Notes under the pieces: model-generated
Databases searched by the model: none
The model's input: only the letters and a program-made list of their open reading frames with translations
What the model was told of the DNA's origin: nothing
Position numbers and translations under genes: made by a program
Assembly (NCBI GenBank): GCA_963723965.1
Contig: CAVRSV010000012.1
Span: 759,148-823,147 of the forward strand
DNA from: JARRKC01 sp963723965
GTDB lineage: Bacteria > Acidobacteriota > UBA6911 > RPQK01 > JAPXNP01
DNA length: 64,000 bases
Reading direction: 5' to 3'
Shown: positions 33,779 to 46,127 of the stretch, one piece after another
How the letters are laid out: each line of letters starts with the position of its first letter
Position numbering within the stretch: the stretch's first letter is position 1

Positions 33779-36700
33779 TCAGTGTGACCGATTCTGATAG
33801 GACGGCCGCTTCGGCTCGACGGGTGGATTCGTGTCGAGGAGCCGGAGTGTCTCCTGGACAGCCCGTTCCAGCTGCGGATCGGTCCCCTTGGCCATCTGCG
33901 TGGGATCCTCGACCACCTCGATGTCGGGCTTGACTCCTTCGCCCTCGTCGAACCACGTTCCCCGTTTGCTGTACATCCGGAACGTGGGCACGGTGACGGC
34001 CCCGCCGTCGATGAGCCCGGGGGCTCCCGAGATACCGATGAGTCCTCCCCAGGTCGTTGAGCCGATCAGTGGACCCAGCCCCGCTTCGCGGAAATAGTAG
34101 GGAAAGGCGTCCCCGCCCGAGCCGCTCCAGCCGTTGATCAGCATCACCTTGGGACCAAAGTGGGCGACGGGCGGCCACTGCCAGTCCTGACCCTGCCGGA
34201 CCGCCCAGAAGCTGAGGGGCTTGCGGTCGAGCAGCTCGATGAAGCGGTCCGGAATCTGGCCGCCGCTGTTGAACCGCTCGTCGACGATCAGGCCGGGCTT
34301 GGTGAACTGGGCGTAAAACTGTCTGGCCAGTTCCGTCTGGCCGTCGATGCCGGTGCTGCGCACGTAGATGTACCCGACGCGCCCTCCACTGGCTTCGTCC
34401 ACACGCTTGCGGTTCTGTTCGATCCACTCGAGGTGGCGGAGCCGTGTCTCATCGGACAGGGTCTTGACCAGGATCTGGTGGGCTCCCTCGAGGGATGGCC
34501 GGTCGTTGACGGTCAACAGAACATCCTTCTCGCCGAGTCCCTGGAACGAAGCATAGGGATCCCGGGAGATATCGAGGGGAACGCCGTTGACCGCCAGGAC
34601 GTAGTCGCCTTCCTTCACGTCCATATCCGGTTCGTCCAGAGGCGAGCGGACTTCGGTGTCCCAGGCGGCGCCCCGCACGATGTGCTGGATCCGATAGGCT
34701 CCCTGGTCCAGCGCCCAGTCGATGCCCAGGAGTCCGACTCCCAGTCGTGGAGCATGCTCGGTGTCCCCGCCACCCCGGTAGGTGTGGGAGGAGTTCAGCT
34801 CGGCGACGAGCTCTCCCAGAACGAAGTTCACATCCCAACGGGTGACGCAGTCATCGATGAGCTTCCCGTATTGCGCCCTCATGGCGGGCCAGTCGACGCC
34901 ATGCATGCCCGGGTCGTAGAAGAAATCGCGCTCCAGACGCCAGGCATCGTTGAAGATCTGGCGCCATTCGGCCCTCGGGTCCACCAGGGTTTCGAGTTCC
35001 CCGGTCCGCAACGGCTTCTTCAGTTCCTGCTTGGGAGCGACATCGACGATGGCCAGCGACCGCTCCTGCCGGACCAGCAGCTTCTTGCCGTTGGCGGACA
35101 GGTCGTAGGAGTTGATGTTGGAGGCGATCTGCTTTTCTTCCCGTTCCTTGAGATCGTAGAAGACGAGTTCGCTCTTGGCATCCGAATCGGCGCCCGTTCG
35201 CGGTCCTCTCAAGTAGAGTACTTTGCCCTCGGTTGCGTTCAGGAGAGCGTAATTGCCGGCCTTGGGCGGGAGCAGTACCAGGCGGCGTTCGAATCCGTCG
35301 AGCTGGACCTCGACCGGCTTGGGTGACTTCTCCGAGGCCTTTTCCGCGGATTTTTCGTCGCCCTTGGCGGACTCGTCCTGGGAGGCTCCGTCACTCTTGA
35401 CCGCTTCCGACGGCTCGCCGCCGGCTTCACTCTTCTCCGCCTTGCCGTTGCCGTCCTTCTTCTCCCCTTCTTCGGCTTTCTCCTTCTCCTCGGCGCCCTC
35501 CACGTCGTTTCGGGGAGCCAGGGGAGACGCAATCTCGTCCGTCAAGGGAACGGCGGCAATGCGAGTGGCATTGGCGTAGATCCAGGAGTTGTCGAAATCG
35601 CTGTACTCGGGATCGAAGGTCCGGTTGGTCAGGAAGAACAGATACTGGCCTTTGGGGTCGAACACCGGATTGGTGTCGTCGTAGTAGCCCGAGGTAACCT
35701 CGTGTTTTTCCTTGTTCTGCAGATCGTACAGGCAGATCTTGTGGGTCTGGTGCGGCGTGTCGAGCTGGTAGGCGACCCAGCGGGAATCCGGCGACCAGCC
35801 GACTCGAAAGCGGGCCAGGGCCCCCTGAAACATGCGCAGCCCCTGGTCGATCTGTGTCACCTGCCGGGAATCCAGATCGAACACCTGGATCTTCATGGCG
35901 TTATCGACGAAGGCCACCTTCTTGCTGTCGGGGGACCAGAACGGGGTGTAGCGAAATCCGGGCCCCAGCGATGTCAGCTTTTCCTCCTCGCCGGTCCCGT
36001 CTGCCGGGCGCAGCGTCAATTCGTACTCACCGGATCGATCGCTCCAGTAGACGATCTTCTTCCCGTCCGGAGACCAGACCGGATCCCGCTCCGCCACGCC
36101 CGAGTCGCGCGTCAGATTGAGGATCACACCATGTTCGGCCGGAAGGCTGAATACATCGCCCCGGGCATCGATCACGGCGCGCTTGCCGGTGGGAGAGATC
36201 GCAGCCGACATGATCAGGTCGGCCACCTTTTCGATTCTCGGTTTGAGGGTCCGCTCATCGGTGACGACCTGCACCGCGACCTGATGGTACTTCTCGTTAC
36301 TCAGATCGAGCAGATAGAGGAGGCCGCCCGCCTCGAAGACGATGTCCTTCGGACCGATCGCCGGGAAGTGAATGTCGAAATCGCGGAATTGGGTCACCTG
36401 GTGCATGGACTTGCGACTCGTGTCGTAGGCCCAGATGTTGTGCCGCTTCTCAGCGCCCCGGTCGGAGAGGAAGTAAAGCGTGCCCCCGTGCCACATGGGC
36501 TGGCTGTCGTCGGCGAGGTCGTGGGTGATGTTCTCGGAGGCGTAGGTTTCCAGGTTGAAGAGCCAGATGTCCGGGTTCATCCCCCCGCGGTACCGCTTCC
36601 AGGTCCGGAAGTCGCGCGTCCGAGGAGTGTACGCGAGGAGCTTCTCGTCCGGCGAGATGGCGCCGAACTCACCGTAGGGAACGGGCAGCCGCTCCGGCAG

Positions 36701-37150
36701 CCCGCCTTCGGCGGCGACGCGGTACAGCTGGTTGAACCGCTGGCGGCCGCTGGCCCGCGAGGACGCCATCAGGAGACCCTTTCCATCGGGATACCAGTCC
36801 AGCAGACGATCCTCCATGGGATGGTAGGTCAGGCGGCGCGGCGTACCCCCGGCGCGCGGCAATACGTAGATGTCCTCGTTGCCGTCGTAGTTGGCGACGA
36901 AGGCGATCTGCGAACCGTCGGGAGAGAAGCGAGGGAGCATCTCCTCGCCGTCGGGAGAGCTGAGGCGGTTGGCGACTCCCCCTTCCTTCGGCACGACCCA
37001 GATGTCGCCGGCGTACACAAAGGTGATCTCCGTGTCGGAGACATCGGGCTGACGCAGCATGCGGGCATTGACTCCGGCCCGCGTCCACTCTGTGGTAAGG
37101 CCGGACGCGAGCGCACAGATCGCAACCAAAAGGACGGTCTTCAACTTCAT
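33779..37150 (-). CDS. Tricorn-type serine protease (S41 family)
   Basis: Large protease of 1123 residues with signal peptide (about 1-25). Order: a six-bladed TolB/PD40-like propeller (about 35-330), a second propeller-like region (330-550), a charged low-complexity linker rich in Glu, Lys and Ser (about 550-612), a core helical part, a PDZ domain (about 790-880) and the S41 protease domain. The predicted catalytic Ser is about residue 1011 in GWSGSGGDAFP; GLIVDERFNSGG is the preceding substrate loop. Tricorn proteases degrade peptides released by other proteases; the signal peptide here suggests periplasmic action. It converges with DUF1614 and follows the cytochrome c gene on the opposite side. 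Confidence 0.92.
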   Translation of the reverse strand: MKLKTVLLVAICALASGLTTEWTRAGVNARMLRQPDVSDTEITFVYAGDIWVVPKEGGVANRLSSPDGEEMLPRFSPDGSQIAFVANYDGNEDIYVLPRAGGTPRRLTYHPMEDRLLDWYPDGKGLLMASSRASGRQRFNQLYRVAAEGGLPERLPVPYGEFGAISPDEKLLAYTPRTRDFRTWKRYRGGMNPDIWLFNLETYASENITHDLADDSQPMWHGGTLYFLSDRGAEKRHNIWAYDTSRKSMHQVTQFRDFDIHFPAIGPKDIVFEAGGLLYLLDLSNEKYHQVAVQVVTDERTLKPRIEKVADLIMSAAISPTGKRAVIDARGDVFSLPAEHGVILNLTRDSGVAERDPVWSPDGKKIVYWSDRSGEYELTLRPADGTGEEEKLTSLGPGFRYTPFWSPDSKKVAFVDNAMKIQVFDLDSRQVTQIDQGLRMFQGALARFRVGWSPDSRWVAYQLDTPHQTHKICLYDLQNKEKHEVTSGYYDDTNPVFDPKGQYLFFLTNRTFDPEYSDFDNSWIYANATRIAAVPLTDEIASPLAPRNDVEGAEEKEKAEEGEKKDGNGKAEKSEAGGEPSEAVKSDGASQDESAKGDEKSAEKASEKSPKPVEVQLDGFERRLVLLPPKAGNYALLNATEGKVLYLRGPRTGADSDAKSELVFYDLKEREEKQIASNINSYDLSANGKKLLVRQERSLAIVDVAPKQELKKPLRTGELETLVDPRAEWRQIFNDAWRLERDFFYDPGMHGVDWPAMRAQYGKLIDDCVTRWDVNFVLGELVAELNSSHTYRGGGDTEHAPRLGVGLLGIDWALDQGAYRIQHIVRGAAWDTEVRSPLDEPDMDVKEGDYVLAVNGVPLDISRDPYASFQGLGEKDVLLTVNDRPSLEGAHQILVKTLSDETRLRHLEWIEQNRKRVDEASGGRVGYIYVRSTGIDGQTELARQFYAQFTKPGLIVDERFNSGGQIPDRFIELLDRKPLSFWAVRQGQDWQWPPVAHFGPKVMLINGWSGSGGDAFPYYFREAGLGPLIGSTTWGGLIGISGAPGLIDGGAVTVPTFRMYSKRGTWFDEGEGVKPDIEVVEDPTQMAKGTDPQLERAVQETLRLLDTNPPVEPKRPSYQNRSH

Positions 37151-37193
37151 AGGGCTCTTCCGTTGTCGTTGGTGGTTGATGTGTCCTTCAAAC

Positions 37194-37619
37194 TCAGTGG
37201 AGCGATTTCAGGTAGCTGACCACCGCTTCAGCGTCCTCGCGGCTCATCCCGAACTGGGGCATCGGTCCCCGTGGAACCTGTCCGCTTTCGCGCCGGCCGT
37301 GCATGAGCAGGAAGACGGCGTCCCTGGGATTCCAGCCCGGGAGCCCGGCGATGGCGGGCGCGCGAAAGGCCCACTGGCGGTTCGCAAAGGGCGAACGGAC
37401 CGGAATCGGGGCCCCCTGCAACAGGCGGTTCCGGTCCAGGTTTCCCTCCTCGTCGCGGGGCGTATGACACTCGATACACTTGGCCACGTGATTGACGAGG
37501 TACTTGCCCCGCTCGATCTTGGCCTGGCCGACCGGTGCCGCCGGGTCCTCCGACGACGCGGAGACGAGGATCGAGGCAAAAGCGAGGAGAACGGCTGTCG
37601 TAGAGAGCCATCGCATCAT
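37194..37619 (-). CDS. Small exported c-type cytochrome
   Basis: A 141-residue exported protein with one heme-binding motif CIECH (Cys48, Cys51, His52) after a signal peptide (about 1-21). The likely axial methionine is in GPMPQFGM. The sequence around RGKYLVNHVAKCIECHTPR resembles cytochrome c subunits of membrane alcohol or aldehyde dehydrogenases. The ATG at 37619 is preferred because GGGAGA lies seven bases upstream; longer starts exist. It lies just upstream of the tricorn protease on the same strand (43-bp gap), but a functional link is not evident. Electron partner unknown. Confidence 0.88.
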   Translation of the reverse strand: MMRWLSTTAVLLAFASILVSASSEDPAAPVGQAKIERGKYLVNHVAKCIECHTPRDEEGNLDRNRLLQGAPIPVRSPFANRQWAFRAPAIAGLPGWNPRDAVFLLMHGRRESGQVPRGPMPQFGMSREDAEAVVSYLKSLH

Positions 37620-37788
37620 TTGAAAGTCTCCCATTAAGCCTGGCGATTGCTGTGGGAAGATCATACCAGAACCCGCCCGGCGAACCCCCCTTCGATGCGG
37701 CTCCCGGAAGCGTGCGGGACGACCGTTTCACCGACTCTCCCCGATGGAGCGCGCCGGCCGTCTCGAACCAGGATCGGAAACCTCGCGG

Positions 37789-39009
37789 TCAGCCGGAGCG
37801 GTCCCCCCGATCGTCGGCGACCAGCTCCACACGGCGCCCCTCCTGGGCCGAGAGATAGGCGGAGTAGATCACTCTCACCACCTCCAGTCCCAGACGTCCA
37901 TCGGTCACGGGGGGACGATCTTCGGCCACGCAGTCCACGAAAGACTGGCACATCCCCCAGTGACCCGACGTCCAGTCCTCATCCGGCATGGGCGTGCTCC
38001 AGCCCGCAGCTGTCTCCAGCTTCTCCTGGAGGTACTCTTCCCCGAACGTTTCCGGAGCCGGGGCATACGCTTCGACCAGATTGTTGGGACTGAGATTGCA
38101 TTTGAGTCGGCCGTTGGAGAAGAGGACGTCGAGACGACTCTCCATCCCTCCCAGGACGGCGTCGGAGGCCCAGACGATCCCCCGCGAACCGTCCTCGAAG
38201 GAGAGAACCAGGGATCCCCAGTTCTCGACGTCCTTCCATCCCCTCGCCACCCACTGGCGTGATTCCCGCTCGAGGGCCGGGATCCGGCTGAGATCACTCA
38301 CTTCGGCCGTCACCGCGACCGGCCGGATCGGTCGGCCGTCCCGGGCCAGGCCTTCCAGCTGCTTGAGGAAGATCATGGCCCCGATCGGGTGTGCCCCCAA
38401 CCGGATGAGAGCACCCCCTCCGGTGTACTTCCAGATCTTCGAGAAGGGTGAATGGGAACCGCTGTGGCATTCTCCGCCCCGCATCTCGAGGATGGTGCCC
38501 CGGGAGACCTCCAGGAGCCGCGCTACTTTCCGCAGCGACGGAGAGTGAATCCAGTTCTCGCCGTACATCAGCTTCACGCCGCTCCGATCGGCCGCGGCGA
38601 CCATGGAGGCCGCCGCCTCGACGGACACCTTCAGCATGTGGGCACGGCTCTGGGAGCTGACCGCCTGGTCGGCCGCGTCGGCCGGCAGATCCTGTCCCAC
38701 GTAGGCCGTCAGGGGCTTCGTGCAGACGACATGCTTGCCCGCCGCGGCTGCGGCCTCCGTCATGGGCTGGTGCAGGTGGTTGGGCACGCACAGGTCCAGC
38801 ACGTCGACCTCGGGCATGGCGAGCAGTTCCCGCACATCGGACACGACATGGGGGACGTCGTACTGTCTGGCATACCGACCGGCGCGCTCGGGGTCGGTGT
38901 CGGCCACGGCAAAGAGCTGGTGGCGACCCCCGGAGACCCTGGAGTAGCATCGACCGCGGGTCTGGGCAAGAAATCCCGCCCCCACGATCCCGATTCCAAT
39001 CCGTTTCAT
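37789..39009 (-). CDS. Gfo/Idh/MocA family oxidoreductase
   Basis: NAD(P)-dependent oxidoreductase, 406 residues. Rossmann motif GIVGAGFLAQTRG (about 7-19), the CVPNHLHQPM strand and CTKPL (the EKP-equivalent loop, here CTKPL) are visible. The C-terminal alpha/beta domain has GGGALIRLGAHPIGAMIFL with the conserved His region. Members act on sugars, inositols and related compounds; substrate here unknown. The ATG at 39009 with AGGGAGGGA upstream is preferred to the 41-codon extension. Divergent from galU, so a common regulatory region (39010-39186) is possible. A role in sugar metabolism with galU is plausible but unproven. Confidence 0.88.
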   Translation of the reverse strand: MKRIGIGIVGAGFLAQTRGRCYSRVSGGRHQLFAVADTDPERAGRYARQYDVPHVVSDVRELLAMPEVDVLDLCVPNHLHQPMTEAAAAAGKHVVCTKPLTAYVGQDLPADAADQAVSSQSRAHMLKVSVEAAASMVAAADRSGVKLMYGENWIHSPSLRKVARLLEVSRGTILEMRGGECHSGSHSPFSKIWKYTGGGALIRLGAHPIGAMIFLKQLEGLARDGRPIRPVAVTAEVSDLSRIPALERESRQWVARGWKDVENWGSLVLSFEDGSRGIVWASDAVLGGMESRLDVLFSNGRLKCNLSPNNLVEAYAPAPETFGEEYLQEKLETAAGWSTPMPDEDWTSGHWGMCQSFVDCVAEDRPPVTDGRLGLEVVRVIYSAYLSAQEGRRVELVADDRGDRSG

Positions 39010-39186
39010 CGTCCCTCCCTGTCCTGCGGCCTCGGCCGACTTGCTTCCCGCTCGGACCGGAGCGACTTGTTCCGCCACTCCCTCCGGCATAAAATCCCCC
39101 GGGATTCTTGCACGTTCGGACCAGTGCGGCAACCGTTTCCCATCCCGGGCGCGGCCGCGGGACCGTTATCGAGGAAGGGGTAGGAA

Positions 39187-40074
39187 TTGGAGATTCGAAC
39201 AGCGGTCATTCCGGTGGCCGGGCTGGGCACCCGGCTGTTGCCGGCCACCAAATCTCAGCCCAAAGAGATGCTGCCGGTGGCCAAGAAGCCGGTGGTCCAG
39301 TACGTCGTCGAGGAGATGGAGGCAAACGGCATCAAACAGATTCTCCTCGTGACGGGCAAGAGCAAGACTTCCATCGAGAACCACTTCGACTTCGACCACG
39401 AGCTGACGCGACATCTGAGGGAAAGCGGAAAGGAGGAACTCCTTCCGGAACTCGAGTACGAGCGGATGCGACTCGAGTTCTTCTTCACCCGGCAGAGAAA
39501 GCAGAAGGGTCTGGGTGATGCGATCCTGTGCTCCCGACATTTCACCCAGGAGCAGCCCTTCGTGGTGGCCCTGGGGGACAGCATCCTCGGACTGCACGGC
39601 CGGTCGCAGGTGCTCCGCCAGATGATCGAGACTTTCGAGGAGCGGCGGCCCGCGGCCGTTGTCGCCGTCGAGGAGGTGCCGGCCGAGTTCCTGAGTTCGT
39701 ACGGCGTCGTCCGCCCTTCTGAAGACGGAGAGGTCTTCCGCATCCTGGACCTGGTCGAGAAGCCGGCCCTCACGGAGGCGCCCAGCAACCTGGCCATCGC
39801 CGCCCGCTACATCTTCACCCCCGGGATCCATGACGCCATCGCCCGGACGACGCCTGGAAGGAACGGCGAGATCCAGCTGACCGACGCCATCCGCCTGCTG
39901 ATCGAGGAGGGGGAGACCATCCTGGGCGTCCGCCTGCCGTCTTCCGAGCACCGCTACGACATCGGCAACTTCCGCAGCTACTTCGAAGCCTTCATCGACT
40001 TCGCCCTGGACGATCCCGAACTCGGGCCCGACCTGCGAAGCTTCCTGGAGACCAGACTCGATGCGGATCGTTGA
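39187..40074 (+). CDS. galU: UTP-glucose-1-phosphate uridylyltransferase
   Basis: Nucleotidyltransferase of 295 residues forming UDP-glucose (or a related UDP-sugar) and pyrophosphate. The N-terminal GLGTRLLPATKSQPKEMLPV signature is the nucleotide-binding loop; VVALGDSIL, VEEVPAEFLSSYGVV and ITDAIR-like QLTDAIRLLI follow in the expected order. Start codon is TTG at 39187, with GAGGAAGGGG six bases upstream; no ATG fits the conserved N-terminus. It overlaps the next gene, a glucuronokinase-like GHMP kinase, by 14 bp. This points to a kinase-pyrophosphorylase pair, so the sugar phosphate used may not be only glucose 1-phosphate. Confidence 0.9.
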   Translation: MEIRTAVIPVAGLGTRLLPATKSQPKEMLPVAKKPVVQYVVEEMEANGIKQILLVTGKSKTSIENHFDFDHELTRHLRESGKEELLPELEYERMRLEFFFTRQRKQKGLGDAILCSRHFTQEQPFVVALGDSILGLHGRSQVLRQMIETFEERRPAAVVAVEEVPAEFLSSYGVVRPSEDGEVFRILDLVEKPALTEAPSNLAIAARYIFTPGIHDAIARTTPGRNGEIQLTDAIRLLIEEGETILGVRLPSSEHRYDIGNFRSYFEAFIDFALDDPELGPDLRSFLETRLDADR

Positions 40075-41059
40075 GAAGCGGGCTTTCGCACGGGCCGGTC
40101 TGCTGGGCAATCCCTCGGACGGCTACTTCGGAAAGACGATCTCCGTGACGTTTCGCGATTTTCGCTCGCGCATCGTCCTGTACGAGTGGCCGGAGCTCGA
40201 GATCATCCTCAGCCGCCAGGATCGTTGTGAGTTCTCGAACCTGGAGGAACTCATCGACGACGTCCGGCTGAATGGTCTGTATGGCGGTCTGAGACTGATC
40301 AAGGCGGCGATCAAGGTCTTCGCGGAGCACTGCCGCCGCACGGGTCTGGAGCTTCCCCCGCAGAACTTCGCGCTCCGCTACGAAACCGACATTCCCCGGC
40401 AGGTCGGGATGGCCGGTTCCAGCGCCATCGTAACGGCAGCCATCCGATCACTGATGGAATTCTACGAGGTGGACATTCCCCGGCCCGTTCTGGCCAACCT
40501 CGTCCTGTCCGTGGAAACCGAAGAAATCGGGATCGCCGCAGGCCTGCAGGACCGAGTCTGTCAGGTCTACGAGGGCCTGGTCTACATGGATTTCGCCCGG
40601 GAGCACTTCGATCGCCAGGGCTACGGCGAGTATGAGTGTCTCGACCGGTCGCTCGTGCCTCCGCTCTACATCGCCTATCGCCGGAGCCTGAGCCAGATCT
40701 CGGGAATCTACCACAGCAATCTGCGGGAGCGCTGGCTTCAGGGCGACCCGGATGTCGTCCGGGCCATGGAGGAATTTGCCCGCCTGGCCGAAGAGGGCCG
40801 CAGTGCGCTTTTGGCCGGGGAATACCCCGCCCTCGCACGACTGATGGACCGCAACTTCGATCTGCGCAGCCGCCTGGTCCGGCTGGACCCGATCAATGTG
40901 GAGATGGTCGAGACCGCCCGTCGGCTCGGAGTCTGCGCCAAATATGCCGGCTCCGGAGGTTCGATCGTCGGCATCTGTGAGGACCCCGATCGGCTCCGGA
41001 GGCTGCGCGAGGCGCTGTCACCCCTCGACTGCGAAGTCATCCGGCCGCAGACCGCCTGA
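40061..41059 (+). CDS. GHMP kinase, glucuronokinase-like
   Basis: A 332-residue small-molecule kinase of the GHMP group. The ATP loop is PRQVGMAGSSAIVTAA (about 112-127). The N-terminal ARAGLLGNPSDGYFGKTISV stretch is very like plant glucuronokinase, and a C-terminal GSGGSIVGI forms motif 3. Plant glucuronokinase makes glucuronic acid 1-phosphate, which a UDP-sugar pyrophosphorylase turns into UDP-glucuronic acid. The 14-bp overlap with galU supports the same two-step route here; that is inference. Other GHMP substrates, for example other sugars, remain possible. The ATG at 40061 lies inside the galU 3' end. Confidence 0.85.
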   Translation: MRIVEKRAFARAGLLGNPSDGYFGKTISVTFRDFRSRIVLYEWPELEIILSRQDRCEFSNLEELIDDVRLNGLYGGLRLIKAAIKVFAEHCRRTGLELPPQNFALRYETDIPRQVGMAGSSAIVTAAIRSLMEFYEVDIPRPVLANLVLSVETEEIGIAAGLQDRVCQVYEGLVYMDFAREHFDRQGYGEYECLDRSLVPPLYIAYRRSLSQISGIYHSNLRERWLQGDPDVVRAMEEFARLAEEGRSALLAGEYPALARLMDRNFDLRSRLVRLDPINVEMVETARRLGVCAKYAGSGGSIVGICEDPDRLRRLREALSPLDCEVIRPQTA

Positions 41060-41112
41060 CCCGCATGGCTCGGCCGGTTCCTTCCCGACGGGAGTTCGTC
41101 GAGAGACCCAGG

Positions 41113-41343
41113 CTAAACCTTGGCAGTCTGGGTCCGGGAGGTGCCGGTTCCCTCGCCGCTTCGGACCCCGAGCTTCTTCAGGATCGTCATCAGGGGACAC
41201 CAGTTCGAGAAGGCCGACTGAAACAGGTTCAGGCCGACGAAGGCAGTAAACAGGTACCAGTAGGGGCTGACCCATTGGCCGAGAGCGAGGCTCAACAGAA
41301 CAAAAAACCCTGCGACCAACCTAAGGTAACGTTCGACAGTCAT
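41113..41343 (-). CDS. DUF2892 family membrane protein
   Basis: A 76-residue protein with a short N-terminal helix MTVERYLRLVAG and two hydrophobic segments (about 8-26 and 28-48), ending in the family-typical NWCPLMTILKKLG. DUF2892 proteins are small inner-membrane proteins, sometimes fused to rhodaneses (YgaP). The cysteine of NWCPLM is conserved and may bind sulfur or metal; function not established. The ATG at 41343 has GGAGG about nine bases upstream. It is 206 bp downstream of the RND pump gene on the same strand. Confidence 0.88.
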   Translation of the reverse strand: MTVERYLRLVAGFFVLLSLALGQWVSPYWYLFTAFVGLNLFQSAFSNWCPLMTILKKLGVRSGEGTGTSRTQTAKV

Positions 41344-41549
41344 TTATCAGATCCTCCGCGTGTCTTGACAACAACGATGCTCGAGCAGACGCGGGAGATT
41401 CACCGCGCCCCTCGGAGAATGACGACCGGGACGGCCCGGGACCGCTGGAACCGCTGGGTCCGTCCGTGACTCAGGCAGGAGCAAATCTCCCGACGCTCGC
41501 AGTCCCGGCTCCCCGGTCCCTTCCGTCTCATGGGTCTCAGGCCGTCTCA

Positions 41550-44804
<3,255 letters not shown>

Positions 44805-44817
44805 AGCTTACTCCCGC

Positions 44818-46101
44818 CTAGCCTTCCTGCGACCCGGATTGCGTCGCCTGACTCGATCGAGTGGGATCCTGCCGGTCGCCCGCCGGAACAGTCGTACGAA
44901 GTGCCGAAATCTCCAGTGGTGAACCATCGCGGACCGATTCCAGGGGACCCACGACGATTCGGTCGCCGGGAGAGACTCCGGACAGCACTTCCACGAGGTC
45001 TCCGAATTCCCGGCCCGTCTTGACCAGGCGGAAGGTGGCACGATTCGACTCGCCGACCATGTAGAGCCCCACCAGCTGTCCCCGGTACACCAAAGCGGCG
45101 GCGGGCACGGAGAGAACCGTTTCTCCCTTGTCCGGGAGCAGGGCGGTCGCGTACAGGCCGGAGTGGAGTCCGGTTGAGTAAGGCAAGCGAATCTTGACCA
45201 TTACCGACCGGCTTGCCGGATCTGCTCGGGGTACGATGTCGACAACAGTGCCTGTCAGGGTCCGCCCCAGGGAATCGACCCGGACCTGCAGTTGCTGACC
45301 GACCGAGACCAGCCCGATGAGACTCTCCGGCACGATCGCGTGCGCTTCGAAGTTCTCGGCGTCCTCGAGAGTCATCAGGGGTACACCGGGAGAGGCGAGC
45401 TGTCCAAGGTCCACCTGTTTCTCGGAGATGACGCCGGCAAAGGGCGCCTCGACCCGGCAGTATCCGAGATAGAGCTTCGCCTGCTCGAGCCCCGCCCCGG
45501 CCTGCTCGATCTTGGATTCCACCTGACTCTTCTTGGCTCGGGCAGACTGGAGCATCTCGTCCGCCTGCCGGAGCTGCGCCTGAGAGGACTCGTTCCTTGC
45601 TGCCACCTCGTCATACTCCTGCTTGCTCACGGAATCCTTCTTGAGAAGGGCCGCAAACCGGGTGTAGGTCGATTCCGCAAGTTGGGCATTCGCGGCCGCC
45701 GCGTCGCGCGCGGACTGGGCCGCCTCGATGGAGCGATTGATCTCCTCGAGAGCACTCCGGGCCTCGGCCAGGCCGGCCTCGGCCTGGGTCACTTTCGAGC
45801 GGGCGTCACGGGGATCGATGGAGACCAGGAGTTGGCCGGCTTTCACCCGGTCACCCTCGCGAACGTGAACCGATTCGACATATCCCATGACCTTCGCGGA
45901 GATGGACGTCACGGTCTTCGAGCTGATGGTTCCGGTCGCCTCGATGCCATTCCCGGCGGTCGAAGGGGACACGGTCACCACTTCCACCTTCACCGGAGTC
46001 TTCGCGGCCCCAGCCTCGCCCGTGACGGCCCGTTCGGCGGAGCACTGGACCAGCGCCAGGGTTGACAGGAGTGCCACTGCTTGAATGACGTTGCGTATCA
46101 T
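44818..46101 (-). CDS. RND efflux membrane fusion protein
   Basis: Periplasmic adaptor, 427 residues. Signal segment 1-20 ending in LVQC (an imperfect lipobox, so lipidation is uncertain). Lipoyl halves lie in GYVESVHVREGDRVKAGQLLVSIDP and CRVEAPFAGVISEKQVDLGQ, separated by a long alpha hairpin (about 100-200) rich in Ala, Glu and Gln. The beta-barrel domain and membrane-proximal domain follow, ending at about 410. The ATG at 46101 has GGTGAGGA upstream; a longer frame to 46599 overlaps TolC and is not real. It links the pump at 41550-44804 to the TolC channel; the genes are 13 and 26 bp apart. Confidence 0.92.
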   Translation of the reverse strand: MIRNVIQAVALLSTLALVQCSAERAVTGEAGAAKTPVKVEVVTVSPSTAGNGIEATGTISSKTVTSISAKVMGYVESVHVREGDRVKAGQLLVSIDPRDARSKVTQAEAGLAEARSALEEINRSIEAAQSARDAAAANAQLAESTYTRFAALLKKDSVSKQEYDEVAARNESSQAQLRQADEMLQSARAKKSQVESKIEQAGAGLEQAKLYLGYCRVEAPFAGVISEKQVDLGQLASPGVPLMTLEDAENFEAHAIVPESLIGLVSVGQQLQVRVDSLGRTLTGTVVDIVPRADPASRSVMVKIRLPYSTGLHSGLYATALLPDKGETVLSVPAAALVYRGQLVGLYMVGESNRATFRLVKTGREFGDLVEVLSGVSPGDRIVVGPLESVRDGSPLEISALRTTVPAGDRQDPTRSSQATQSGSQEG

Positions 46102-46127
46102 TGGATTCGTCCTCACCTTGCTGGAAA

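Noticed and set aside
34160..35326. 388-residue open frame on the plus strand inside the tricorn gene
   Set aside because: Antisense to conserved protease coding sequence, with no ribosome binding site and no protein motif.
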